9,944 nt of DNA from Methanobacteriota archaeon (GCA_002685415.1 NYXO01000082.1:1-9944); one strand, 5' to 3'. Numbered from the stretch's first letter, positions 1 to 6,979 are shown. Notes: generated from the letters alone by a model not told the origin. Numbers and translations are program-made.

Positions 1-2372
1 CCTTTAAGTTCGAATTCAAAATTAATTCTACTTTTGCTTTCAATTCTAATTATATCATCCCAAGCATCACCTAAATATTGATACGCTTCAGGTCGGTAGC
101 CGTCTAGATACTTCGATAAGTTTTTATCTGAAGCTAAAATCCTAAAAGAAAAACAACAATTCTCAAATCCAATCCCAACAGAGGATTCGATATTAGAACT
201 ATTTTCATCATCTCTCTTAACTTCTGCAACAAAACTCATATTGTCCTTTATTTTAAGATCAGCAAAAAATTCAGAGTAGTCTAAAGTTTGATTAAAGTCT
301 CCTGTCATCCTGGTATATCTTTTTGCATACCCAACTTTTCCTTTGTCAAACATATGATTTATTGTTAGTCCTGCCATTGGAAACTTCTTCAACTCTTCAG
401 AATAGCTTCCTGAGGCCATAAACATTGTTTTCATATTGGGCATCCATTTAGCCATAATCATTATTGGATCTTTGTCACCATTCATCATAGACATCATTCC
501 CATATCCATTGAATCAGACATTGTGTTCATATTCATTGAATTCGACATCATTCCCATATTCATAGTATTCGACATCATGTCAGAGTGCATTGAATTCATA
601 CTCATATTATTGATAAACACTTTTCTGTCTTTTAGATAGAATTTTTGACTTATCTTTAAGGAGATATTATTCATATTCATTTGACGCCTTTTGTATTCCA
701 TACTCAATGTATAAAAATTTTGGTCACCAATTCTATCCATGCCAGTGAAGCGATTAAGATTAAATACCTGATTCATCATGCCCAACTTATAAGTATCGAA
801 GACAGGATTATCATCTTGTTCTTCATGTCCGACATACCCGTAAAATATTCTCGGTTTTAATATATGGCTCTGCATACCACTTTTCATGATTAATAACGTA
901 CTTAAATCAAATTTAAAAGTTGGAACCATTACTGAATTGGAATTTGTTTTATTATCAACAATGTCAAAATCAATACCCCTTACGCCAATAGATGTATTTA
1001 ATTGATAGCCACTTATATTCATAGAATTTGAAATTTCTAGCATATAAAAAATTCTCTCTCCTTCAACAGGATTTGGTATAGATGATCTAAATTTATTATT
1101 TTTATCTATACCAAAGAATCCGTGAATAGTATCTGCAACAAAATTTGTATAGTTTAAGTACTCATGAAGAGAAACATTTTTGAAGTTTTTGAAATAATTT
1201 ATGTTTATTGAAGGTGATTTTTTATAACCATTTGTAAGAATTGGATTTAAGGTTTGGTACCCTTCTTGAGAAACACTAACATGAAAATTATTAAATACAC
1301 CATTAATTTTTACATTTTGTTTTAAGCTTTGTTCTCTTTGACTTCCAATTGATGTGATGTCTCCTGGAATATCTCTCAAAAGCAAACTATCTGATGACTT
1401 TGACCAATCTACATCTACCCAAAAATTTTTTTTATCACCAAATGAATCATTTATGCTAAATGCCCACCTTGAATCAGAATCTGATGGATAGATATTTTCA
1501 TACTCTTTATCATTATTAAAATAAATAAAATCAATACTTCTTAAGTTATTATTTCCGTGGAGATTTCTAGAATTTGCTTCAAAGCCTAAGCCTCTATCGG
1601 ATATATTTCTGAGCGCAATTGTAAAATCAGATGTCTCTGATAAAACTCTATAGTATGGAATCATGAAATCTAATCCATCAGATGAATATGATATCTTAGG
1701 TTCTAAAAAACCAGACATTCTCTCTTGTGAAGTGGCAAACGGAAGATAAGGTATCCTTAAGACAGTTCTATCAAATGCTTTTACCCTAACTTTTTTAGCA
1801 TAGCCCCTCATAGTATTATCGTCTAGCGTTATGCTTTCAGCATTTAATTGCCAGCCATCTTTTGGATCTTTGCAGGAAGTCATTGATATGTCTTCTAAAG
1901 TTATTTGATTATCTAGATTGCCAGTTAATTTTTTGAAGCTAATTACAAAACCTCTATTGTTGATGTAAGTTTCCCCGTCAGTGAAATCTACAAATAACTT
2001 ATTCTTATCGAAAATTCCTTCCTCTGAATTAAAAAGATAGTCTTTTAATATAAGCTCGCCACCTTTTTTAAAATTAATAAAACCATTTTCTTGATCAATT
2101 CTTGCTTTACCGGCATTGAGAATGCCTTCAGGGAAGTCAATTCGCACATTATCATTCAATATCAACACTTTCTCGTCTGTTATTTCAAATTTATCAGACT
2201 TTATGTCTAAGCTTTCTGCATTCTTTACGACACCTAAATATGGCTGATATATCATGCATGAACTATTAGTATTGTTTTCTACAAAAACATCAGATTCTAA
2301 AATATTACTAAATAAGAAATTTTGATTAAAAATCAAAACTAAAAGATACAATATTTTTGTTATTTTTTTCAT
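1..2372 (-). CDS. lptD: LPS-assembly outer-membrane protein LptD (C-terminus cut by window edge)
   Basis: LptD is the essential outer-membrane barrel which, with the lipoprotein LptE, inserts lipopolysaccharide into the outer leaflet. The minus frame is open from ATG at 2372 to the window edge: 790 residues, against about 784 for the whole E. coli protein. Residues 1-22 form a signal peptide (two Lys, then a hydrophobic stretch ending LFS). An LptA-like (OstA) N-terminal domain spans roughly 50-165, and the barrel begins near 220 (SGFLEPKISY). All four conserved cysteines are present: C39, C167 and the adjacent pair C739-C740. In E. coli these form the two non-consecutive disulfides that control activity. 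The last visible residues, FEFELKG, match the usual barrel end, so very little is missing. The oddity is a methionine-packed loop at 590-630. No good Shine-Dalgarno precedes the start. The identity is secure. Confidence 0.96.
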   Translation of the reverse strand, partial: MKKITKILYLLVLIFNQNFLFSNILESDVFVENNTNSSCMIYQPYLGVVKNAESLDIKSDKFEITDEKVLILNDNVRIDFPEGILNAGKARIDQENGFINFKKGGELILKDYLFNSEEGIFDKNKLFVDFTDGETYINNRGFVISFKKLTGNLDNQITLEDISMTSCKDPKDGWQLNAESITLDDNTMRGYAKKVRVKAFDRTVLRIPYLPFATSQERMSGFLEPKISYSSDGLDFMIPYYRVLSETSDFTIALRNISDRGLGFEANSRNLHGNNNLRSIDFIYFNNDKEYENIYPSDSDSRWAFSINDSFGDKKNFWVDVDWSKSSDSLLLRDIPGDITSIGSQREQSLKQNVKINGVFNNFHVSVSQEGYQTLNPILTNGYKKSPSININYFKNFKNVSLHEYLNYTNFVADTIHGFFGIDKNNKFRSSIPNPVEGERIFYMLEISNSMNISGYQLNTSIGVRGIDFDIVDNKTNSNSVMVPTFKFDLSTLLIMKSGMQSHILKPRIFYGYVGHEEQDDNPVFDTYKLGMMNQVFNLNRFTGMDRIGDQNFYTLSMEYKRRQMNMNNISLKISQKFYLKDRKVFINNMSMNSMHSDMMSNTMNMGMMSNSMNMNTMSDSMDMGMMSMMNGDKDPIMIMAKWMPNMKTMFMASGSYSEELKKFPMAGLTINHMFDKGKVGYAKRYTRMTGDFNQTLDYSEFFADLKIKDNMSFVAEVKRDDENSSNIESSVGIGFENCCFSFRILASDKNLSKYLDGYRPEAYQYLGDAWDDIIRIESKSRINFEFELK
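483..605 (-). other. Methionine-rich loop within LptD (residues 590-630)
   Basis: This 41-residue stretch of LptD contains 18 Met. The rest is almost only Ser, Asn, Asp, Thr and Gly with one His. Typical pieces are SMNSMHSDMM, NMGMMS and SDSMDMGMM. It follows a barrel strand (ISLKISQKFYLKDRKVF). Further Met residues continue into the next strand (DPIMIMAKWMPNMKTMFM). In other LptD proteins this position is a short polar loop after a strand ending in DR-V. The following strand ends in a tight W-P-N turn typical of the periplasmic side, so I infer that this loop faces the cell exterior. The frame is open on both sides and the barrel resumes normally, so a frameshift is excluded. MxM and MxxM spacing recalls Met motifs of periplasmic copper proteins, but no function is shown. 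Confidence 0.9.
487..594 (-). repeat. Imperfect 54-bp tandem duplication coding for the Met-rich loop
   Basis: Positions 487-540 and 541-594 align without gaps over 54 bp, about 39 of 54 bases identical by my count. The best shared block is the 16-base run GACATCATTCCCATAT, read on the plus strand. The period is exactly 18 codons, so the frame is kept, and both copies encode an MGMMS core. The flanks (595-605 and 483-486) are also Met-rich but do not extend the alignment clearly. Confidence 0.7.
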
Positions 2373-2381
2373 TTAATTGAT

Positions 2382-2410
2382 ATTTTAATAGTTTGAAAGA
2401 TTTTTGTTTA
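2382..2410 (-). promoter_or_regulatory. Weak candidate sigma-70 promoter for lptD
   Basis: In the 48-bp gap before lptD, the minus strand reads TAAACA (2410-2405), a 17-base spacer, then TAAAAT (2387-2382), a near match to the -10 consensus. Transcription would begin almost at the ATG and give a very short leader, in line with the absent Shine-Dalgarno. In sequence this AT-rich, such matches occur by chance. lptD may instead be co-transcribed with the gene upstream. Confidence 0.2.
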
Positions 2411-2420
2411 AAAAGTTCTA

Positions 2421-3023
2421 CTATTTATTTGAATTGATATATTGTTCAAGTTGATGAAGATGATCTTTACCAAAAAATATTTGATTGTCGTAAAAAAATG
2501 TTGGGACCCCAAAACATCCTTTATTTACCGCGTCGTCAGTGTTTTTAATTAGTTTATCTTTACAATCTTGAGAAAGAACAATCTCCATAATTGATTCAAC
2601 ATCTAAATTGCCTTCTTTAAGAACTTCTTTAAGAACTTCAACATCAGATATATTTTTATCCTGCTCCCACATTGCACTAATTACACATTCAAAATAATCT
2701 TCAAAGATACCAAGCTCTTTTGCTGCAATTGCACCTCTTTGTATTTGAATGGTCGAAGGAGGAAAATGAGAGTTAAATTTATAATTTGTAAGACTATGCT
2801 GTTTTACAAATCTATCTATTTCTATCATTTGATAATCACTCTTATTTTTGCAATCTGCATACGCGATAAAGGGTGGTTGATTGTTAGATAATTTATGAAT
2901 TCCACCTAATAGACATGGGATATATTCAAATTTTGCGCCTGTTCTTTCTTCTATTTGAGGAATAATTTTATGAGCAAGATATGTATTTGGACTCGCTACA
3001 TCAAAAATAAAGTCTACTATCAT
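2421..3023 (-). CDS. 2-hydroxychromene-2-carboxylate isomerase-like protein (DsbA fold, kappa-GST class)
   Basis: This 200-residue cytoplasmic protein belongs to the HCCA isomerase / kappa-class glutathione transferase family. The characterised member NahD uses glutathione to isomerise 2-hydroxychromene-2-carboxylate in naphthalene degradation. The N-terminus reads DFIFDVASPNTYLA, placing Ser11 where the family activates glutathione. The cis-proline segment GCFGVPTFF lies at 170-177, followed by FFGKDHL, which is typical of the family. There is no CxxC motif and no signal peptide, so it is not a disulfide oxidase. It ends in two consecutive TAG stops, 48 bp before lptD on the same strand, and it faces a divergent SDR gene 42 bp away. 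Relatives act on varied substrates, so the true substrate is unknown. Given the dehydrogenase neighbours, it may serve breakdown or modification of an aromatic or lipid compound. Confidence 0.85.
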   Translation of the reverse strand: MIVDFIFDVASPNTYLAHKIIPQIEERTGAKFEYIPCLLGGIHKLSNNQPPFIAYADCKNKSDYQMIEIDRFVKQHSLTNYKFNSHFPPSTIQIQRGAIAAKELGIFEDYFECVISAMWEQDKNISDVEVLKEVLKEGNLDVESIMEIVLSQDCKDKLIKNTDDAVNKGCFGVPTFFYDNQIFFGKDHLHQLEQYINSNK

Positions 3024-3065
3024 TTCTATTCACAATTTTGTAAAGTAAAACAATTAAACACTGTT
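3024..3065. promoter_or_regulatory. Divergent intergenic region between the HCCA isomerase-like gene and the plus-strand run
   Basis: These 42 bp separate two genes pointing away from each other and must lie in or near the control region of both the minus-strand pair and the long plus-strand run. On the plus strand, TTCACA at 3029-3034 resembles a -35 box, but only a poor -10 (near 3052-3058) follows. I see no convincing operator palindrome. Promoters may extend into the ends of the coding regions. The role is inferred from gene orientation. Confidence 0.35.
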
Positions 3066-3806
3066 ATGAAAGATTTTTCAAAATTTTCGGCTATTATCAT
3101 TGGTGCTGGTGATGCTACAGGGGCAGCGTTGACAAAGAAATTTGCAAGTCACGGCTATAAAGTTTGTCCAGCTAGACGTCCTAGAAGCATTGAGAGAGTA
3201 AATAAATTGGCAGATGAAATTAATAATTCTGGTGGATGGGCAAAGGGATATGGAGTTGATGCTAGAGACGAGGACGAAATCGCAAAGTTTTTTAAAGAAG
3301 TTGAGGAAGAGGTTGCACCTATAGATGTTGTTATTTTTAACCCAGGTGCAAATGTTTTTTTCCCTATAGTTGATACTACATCAAGAGTCTTCAAGAAAGT
3401 ATGGGAAATGGCAGCTTTTGCAGGATTCTTAACTGGAAGAGAGGCTGCAAAATATATGACGGCAAGGAATGAGGGGTCTATCTTTTTTACTGGAGCGACT
3501 GCTTCAATGAGGGGTGGATCGGGTTTTTCTGCATTTGCTAGTGCAAAATTTGCTTTAAGGGCAGTTTCACAAAGTATGGCTAGAGAACTTGGACCTCAAG
3601 GCATACATGTCGCTCATTTTATAATCGATGGAGCAATAGATACTGCATTTATAAAAGAAAATTTCCCTGACAGATATGCTTTAAAAGAAAAAGACGGTAT
3701 TCTACAACCTGATGCAATTGCTGATGCGTATTGGTTTGTTCATACGCAGCATAGAAGCGCATGGACGCATGAACTAGATTTACGTCCTTATATGGAAAAG
3801 TTTTAA
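3066..3806 (+). CDS. Short-chain dehydrogenase/reductase-family protein with degenerate catalytic tetrad
   Basis: This 246-residue protein has the SDR Rossmann fold. The dinucleotide loop is GAGDATGA (13-20), and ARRPR (36-40) after the second strand suggests NADP(H). FNPGAN (91-96) takes the place of the usual NNAG. The active site departs from the classical Asn-Ser-Tyr-Lys tetrad. K161 is kept, but the Tyr four residues before it is Phe157 (FASAK). By alignment from memory, the Ser and Asn positions are Ala144 and Ala117. The region ARELGPQGIHVAH and the following IIDGAI are typical of a known SDR subgroup that also carries Phe there, so this is probably a family trait. An in-frame ATG at 2955 would add 37 residues overlapping the divergent gene and was rejected in favour of 3066, where SDR homology begins. 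No Shine-Dalgarno is visible. The substrate is unknown. Confidence 0.88.
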   Translation: MKDFSKFSAIIIGAGDATGAALTKKFASHGYKVCPARRPRSIERVNKLADEINNSGGWAKGYGVDARDEDEIAKFFKEVEEEVAPIDVVIFNPGANVFFPIVDTTSRVFKKVWEMAAFAGFLTGREAAKYMTARNEGSIFFTGATASMRGGSGFSAFASAKFALRAVSQSMARELGPQGIHVAHFIIDGAIDTAFIKENFPDRYALKEKDGILQPDAIADAYWFVHTQHRSAWTHELDLRPYMEKF

Positions 3807-3811
3807 AAATT

Positions 3812-3817
3812 AGAGGA
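3812..3817 (+). promoter_or_regulatory. Shine-Dalgarno AGAGGA for the HSDL2-like gene
   Basis: AGAGGA lies 7 bases before the ATG at 3825, in the 18-bp gap after the preceding stop. It is the strongest ribosome binding site in the window and fixes the start codon. Confidence 0.75.
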
Positions 3818-3824
3818 AAAAAAT

Positions 3825-4682
3825 ATGAGTTTGAAAGATAAAGTAATTTTTATATCTGGTGGAAGCAGAGGTATAGGCCTTGCTATGGTAAAAAAGGCGG
3901 CTGAAGATGGAGCGAAAATAGCTATAGCTGCAAAAACAGCAGAACCACATCCTAAGCTACCAGGAACAATATATACAGCAGCTGATGAAATAGTTGAAGC
4001 AGGTGGTGAAGCATTGCCAGTGATTTGTGATATAAGAAATGAAGATAATGTCAGAGACGCCATTAATCAAACTGTTGATCATTTTGGTGGAATTGATATT
4101 TGTATTAATAATGCTTCAGCAATTCAATTGACGAATGTCACTGATACTGAAATGAAAAGATATGATTTAATGCATCAAATTAATGGAAGAGGCACTTACA
4201 TGGTAAGTAAATATTGCCTACCTCATTTAAAAAAATCTAATAATCCACATATTTTAAATCTTGCGCCACCTCTAGACATGGAGTCTAAATGGTTTTCAGG
4301 AACAGTTGCGTACACAATGGCCAAGTACACAATGAGTATGTGTGTTCTTGGAATGGCAGAAGAATTTAAGGAATTCGGTATAGCTGTGAATGCACTTTGG
4401 CCAAGAACTGCAATAGCAACAGCAGCTGTACAAAATCATCTAGGTGGCGATGAAATTATGAAACTCTCAAGAAATGTAGACATAATGGCTGACTCAGCAT
4501 ACGAGATTCTTACAAAAGACTCTAAAGAATTCACTGGAAATTTTTGCATAGATGATATTGTTTTATATGAATCTGGGGTAAAAGACTTTTCAAAATATGC
4601 TTCGGTTCCTTTTGGAGAATTAATGCCAGATTTCTTTGTTCCTGAAGATACTCCTTTGCCTGATGAAATTAAGAATAGTTAG
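3825..4682 (+). CDS. HSDL2-like short-chain dehydrogenase (SDR family)
   Basis: This 285-residue protein resembles the dehydrogenase domain of hydroxysteroid dehydrogenase-like protein 2. The glycine motif is SGGSRGIG (11-18), then the family signatures AAKTAEPHPKLPGTIYTAA (35-53), INNASAIQL (94-102), KRYDLMHQINGRGT (111-124), CLPHL (131-135) and NALWPRTAIATAAV (189-202). Asn120, Tyr163 and Lys167 of the tetrad are present. However, the usual SPPL is APPL, with Ala147 at the likely catalytic Ser. The C-terminal part (TGNFCIDD, then MPDFFVPED) also matches HSDL2, but the sterol-carrier (SCP2) domain that follows in animal HSDL2 is absent. It starts 18 bp after the upstream SDR behind a strong Shine-Dalgarno and ends in TAG directly against amgK. 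HSDL2 relatives are linked to lipid metabolism; the substrate here is unknown. Confidence 0.9.
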   Translation: MSLKDKVIFISGGSRGIGLAMVKKAAEDGAKIAIAAKTAEPHPKLPGTIYTAADEIVEAGGEALPVICDIRNEDNVRDAINQTVDHFGGIDICINNASAIQLTNVTDTEMKRYDLMHQINGRGTYMVSKYCLPHLKKSNNPHILNLAPPLDMESKWFSGTVAYTMAKYTMSMCVLGMAEEFKEFGIAVNALWPRTAIATAAVQNHLGGDEIMKLSRNVDIMADSAYEILTKDSKEFTGNFCIDDIVLYESGVKDFSKYASVPFGELMPDFFVPEDTPLPDEIKNS

Positions 4683-5639
4683 TTGAAAGAAGAAGAAGTA
4701 ATAAATTTAAGTAAAAAATTTAACTTTAATCCTCTAGAGGTAATACCATTAAAAAGAGAAGCTAGTGGAAGAGAGTATTGGCGAATAATTAATGATGCCA
4801 AAGAAACAATAATTTTGTGCTACTTAGACCCGAACGAAGGCGATCACGAAAATTTTATTAATATATCTAACGAGCTTAAAAGAAATCATATTTCAGGTGT
4901 AGATATTATTCATCATGATAAACAAGCTGGAGTCACTATTCAGGAGGATTTGGGAGACAAAGACTTGATATCAATATTTAATGACGATAATAAGAAAGAG
5001 CTATTAGAAAGTTCATTAAATCTTTTGATTGAATTACAAGAATCTGAAATTAAGAATCTGGAAGAATTTTCAAAAGAAGACTTAATCAATCAGATGAGCT
5101 TATTTGATAAAGTTTTTTGTCAAAAATTTTTAAATCTTGCATCAGATAAATCTATTAATGACTTAATATCAATAACCATTGATAAGCTTTATCAACATCC
5201 ATGGGTTAATTGTCATTTTGATTTTGAAAGACGTAACTTAGTTCTTGATAAGAATAATCATTTAACAGTTATCGATTATCAAGATATGAAAAAGGGACCA
5301 ATTGGTATTGATATGGCAGGAATCTTAGTAGATCACTATTTTGAAGCAGATATTTCCAACATTAAAAGTTTTTTAAATTTTTTCTCAACAAATGTTAAAT
5401 CAGAATATTCAAGTGATGCATGTTTTGAATTTACTAGATGGGGCTGCATACAAAGAAATCTTAGAATCCTTGGAACTCTATCAGATTTATATTTAACAAA
5501 AGACAGGAGTTTTAGATTAAAAGATATGCCCTTAATTTTAAAGAATCTTATAAAGATGATTCCTGAAGAACATTCTTCTAAACTTTTTTTAGAACAAGAA
5601 GTTCAACCACTTTTATCGAAAACTGTTGAGCAATTATGA
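4683..5639 (+). CDS. amgK: Anomeric N-acetylmuramate/N-acetylglucosamine kinase AmgK (aminoglycoside-phosphotransferase fold)
   Basis: AmgK phosphorylates MurNAc (and GlcNAc) at the anomeric carbon in the cytoplasm, feeding MurU in the MurB-independent peptidoglycan recycling route known from Pseudomonas. The 318-residue protein has a kinase-like fold: an N-lobe start ASGREYWRI (27-35), where relatives read GDASFRRYFR, the catalytic loop HFDFERRN (178-185, Asp180 and Asn185) and the metal-binding VIDYQD (196-201, Asp198). The helix QRNLRILG (257-264) is also typical. The usual loop is HRDFHSRN, so Arg, His and Ser are Phe179, Glu182 and Arg183 here. The start is TTG, placed directly after the TAG of the preceding gene in the same frame. 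No other start would keep the N-lobe, since the next candidate is TTG at residue 45. The assignment rests on both sequence and the adjoining murU; related phosphotransferases without this activity cannot be fully excluded. Confidence 0.87.
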   Translation: MKEEEVINLSKKFNFNPLEVIPLKREASGREYWRIINDAKETIILCYLDPNEGDHENFINISNELKRNHISGVDIIHHDKQAGVTIQEDLGDKDLISIFNDDNKKELLESSLNLLIELQESEIKNLEEFSKEDLINQMSLFDKVFCQKFLNLASDKSINDLISITIDKLYQHPWVNCHFDFERRNLVLDKNNHLTVIDYQDMKKGPIGIDMAGILVDHYFEADISNIKSFLNFFSTNVKSEYSSDACFEFTRWGCIQRNLRILGTLSDLYLTKDRSFRLKDMPLILKNLIKMIPEEHSSKLFLEQEVQPLLSKTVEQL

Positions 5640-6307
5640 AAGTAATGATTTTAGCTGCTGGGTACGGCAAAAGGTTATTACCCTTAACCAAAGAAACCCC
5701 CAAACCGCTCTTAAAAATAGGCGATAAAACTTTAATCCAACACAACATTGAACATTTAATTAAAAATGACTTTACAGAATTCGTTATTAATATTTCTCAT
5801 CTTGGTCACATGATTGAAAATCATGTAAAAGAAAAATTTTCCAATATTAATATTGAGTTTTCAAAAGAAGATAAGCCTTTAGGAACTGGTGGAGGTATTT
5901 TGAATGCTATAGATTTATTGGGTGATGAAAATTTCTTAGTTATGAATTCTGATATTTTTCATAAAATTGATATTAAAAATTTGCCAAAAGAAATTGATGC
6001 TGCTCACTTAATTGGAGTTCCAAATCCATCTCATAATCAGGAAGGGGACTTTTGCATCAAAGATAATAATAAAGTTGCTTTAGACGAGTTTAATGATTTA
6101 ACTTGGAGTGGTATCTCCATTATAAATCCAATCATATTTAAAGAAAAAAACTTTAGATCGGGTTCTTTTAATATTTGGGATACAGTACTTCCAAATTATC
6201 TTAATAATGGAAATGTATCGGCTCACAAATCTAATGATTTATGGATAGATGTTGGAACGCATGAACGTTTAAAACTTGCTAATAGCCTATATAATGATCA
6301 AAATTAA
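5636..6307 (+). CDS. murU: N-acetylmuramate alpha-1-phosphate uridylyltransferase MurU
   Basis: MurU transfers UMP from UTP to MurNAc-1-phosphate, giving UDP-MurNAc for cell-wall synthesis without passing through MurA/MurB. In Pseudomonas this recycling route underlies intrinsic fosfomycin tolerance. The 223-residue protein is a sugar-phosphate nucleotidyltransferase of the length usual for MurU, much shorter than RmlA or GlmU. It has the signature LAAGYGKRLLPLT (6-18), PKPLL (22-26, with Lys23 for binding), GTGGGI (83-88), the metal-binding aspartate in NSDIF (Asp106) and WIDVGT (203-208, Asp205). The start ATG overlaps the amgK stop by 4 bp (ATGA), a standard sign of translational coupling. 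The two enzymes catalyse consecutive steps. The amgK-murU pair beside lptD is also the Pseudomonas arrangement, supporting both names. Confidence 0.94.
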   Translation: MKVMILAAGYGKRLLPLTKETPKPLLKIGDKTLIQHNIEHLIKNDFTEFVINISHLGHMIENHVKEKFSNINIEFSKEDKPLGTGGGILNAIDLLGDENFLVMNSDIFHKIDIKNLPKEIDAAHLIGVPNPSHNQEGDFCIKDNNKVALDEFNDLTWSGISIINPIIFKEKNFRSGSFNIWDTVLPNYLNNGNVSAHKSNDLWIDVGTHERLKLANSLYNDQN

Positions 6308-6310
6308 GTT

Positions 6311-6979
6311 ATGAGTGACCAGAAAAATATAATTGCACCGTCTATCCTAGCATCTGATTTTGCAAGACTTGGAGAAGAGGTACGTAATGTCCTTGATGCA
6401 GGAGCTGATTGGGTTCATTTTGATGTAATGGATAATCACTATGTTCCAAATCTCACTATTGGACCAATGGTTTGCAAAGCTTTAAGAGAATACGGCATAA
6501 AAGAATTTATTGATGTTCATTTAATGATAGATCCAGTAGATGAATTGGCCCAAAGCTTTATAGATGCTGGAGCAGACTTAATTAGTTTTCATCCCGAAGC
6601 AACCAAACATATCCATAGATCAATTCACGCAATCAAAGACAAAGGTTGTAAAGCAGGACTTGTTTACAATCCTGCAACTCCACTTCACACGTTAGAAAGT
6701 GTTCTTGAGGATCTAGATTTAGTATTAATTATGAGCGTAAATCCTGGTTTTGGCGGCCAATCGTTTATTCATAGCTCTCTTGAAAAGATTGCTCAAGTTA
6801 GAAAAATGATAGATGAGTCAGGAAAAGATGTCCGCTTGGAGGTAGATGGTGGAATAAACAAAGATACCATTGGTCTAGCATCTGAGGCAGGTGCTGATAC
6901 ATTTGTAGCAGGCTCAGCTATATTCAATACTGAAAATTATGAGCAAACAATATCTGAACTCCGTTCAAAAATTGTTTAA
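6311..6979 (+). CDS. rpe: Ribulose-phosphate 3-epimerase
   Basis: Rpe interconverts D-ribulose 5-phosphate and D-xylulose 5-phosphate in the pentose phosphate pathway. The 222-residue TIM barrel has normal length and every expected landmark. Ser11 is in [10 protein letters not shown], and the metal ligands are His36 and Asp38 (VHFDVMD), His70 (DVHLMI) and Asp179 (EVDGGIN). Asp38 and Asp179 are the catalytic acid/base pair. The phosphate-binding loops are NPGFGGQ (144-150) and the GS of VAGSAIF (199-205). It begins 3 bp after murU and its 3' end overlaps the DUF192 gene. Linkage of rpe to trpE is common in gammaproteobacteria; Trp synthesis draws on PRPP, which comes from the same pentose phosphate pool. 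Confidence 0.97.
   Translation: MSDQKNIIAPSILASDFARLGEEVRNVLDAGADWVHFDVMDNHYVPNLTIGPMVCKALREYGIKEFIDVHLMIDPVDELAQSFIDAGADLISFHPEATKHIHRSIHAIKDKGCKAGLVYNPATPLHTLESVLEDLDLVLIMSVNPGFGGQSFIHSSLEKIAQVRKMIDESGKDVRLEVDGGINKDTIGLASEAGADTFVAGSAIFNTENYEQTISELRSKIV

Noticed and set aside
436..639. A plus-strand open frame coding an Ile-rich, apparently membrane-spanning 67-residue peptide
   Set aside because: It is the antisense of the Met-rich part of lptD: repeated CAT/TCA triplets opposite ATG codons read as Ile/Phe-like hydrophobic residues. It has no Shine-Dalgarno and no known family.
2421..3023. A DsbA-fold protein beside lptD, which could be taken for an oxidase that forms the LptD disulfides
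   Set aside because: It has Ser11 instead of a CxxC motif and no signal peptide, and its signatures are those of HCCA isomerases, which are cytoplasmic and glutathione-dependent.
3032..3041. A small inverted repeat ACAA-TT-TTGT in the divergent gap
   Set aside because: Four-base arms in sequence this AT-rich are expected by chance and do not support an operator.
2955..3065. A longer start (ATG at 2955) for the first SDR gene
   Set aside because: It would overlap the divergent gene by 69 bp, and the extra 37 residues show no SDR homology; the fold begins at 3066.
3155..3394. A minus-strand open frame of 79 residues inside the first SDR gene
   Set aside because: Low-complexity Ser/Thr/Leu product opposite a strong SDR coding sequence; no start signal.
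3803..4063. A minus-strand open frame of 86 residues over the start of the HSDL2-like gene
   Set aside because: Shadow of the Ala/Gly-rich Rossmann region; no recognisable domain or ribosome binding site.
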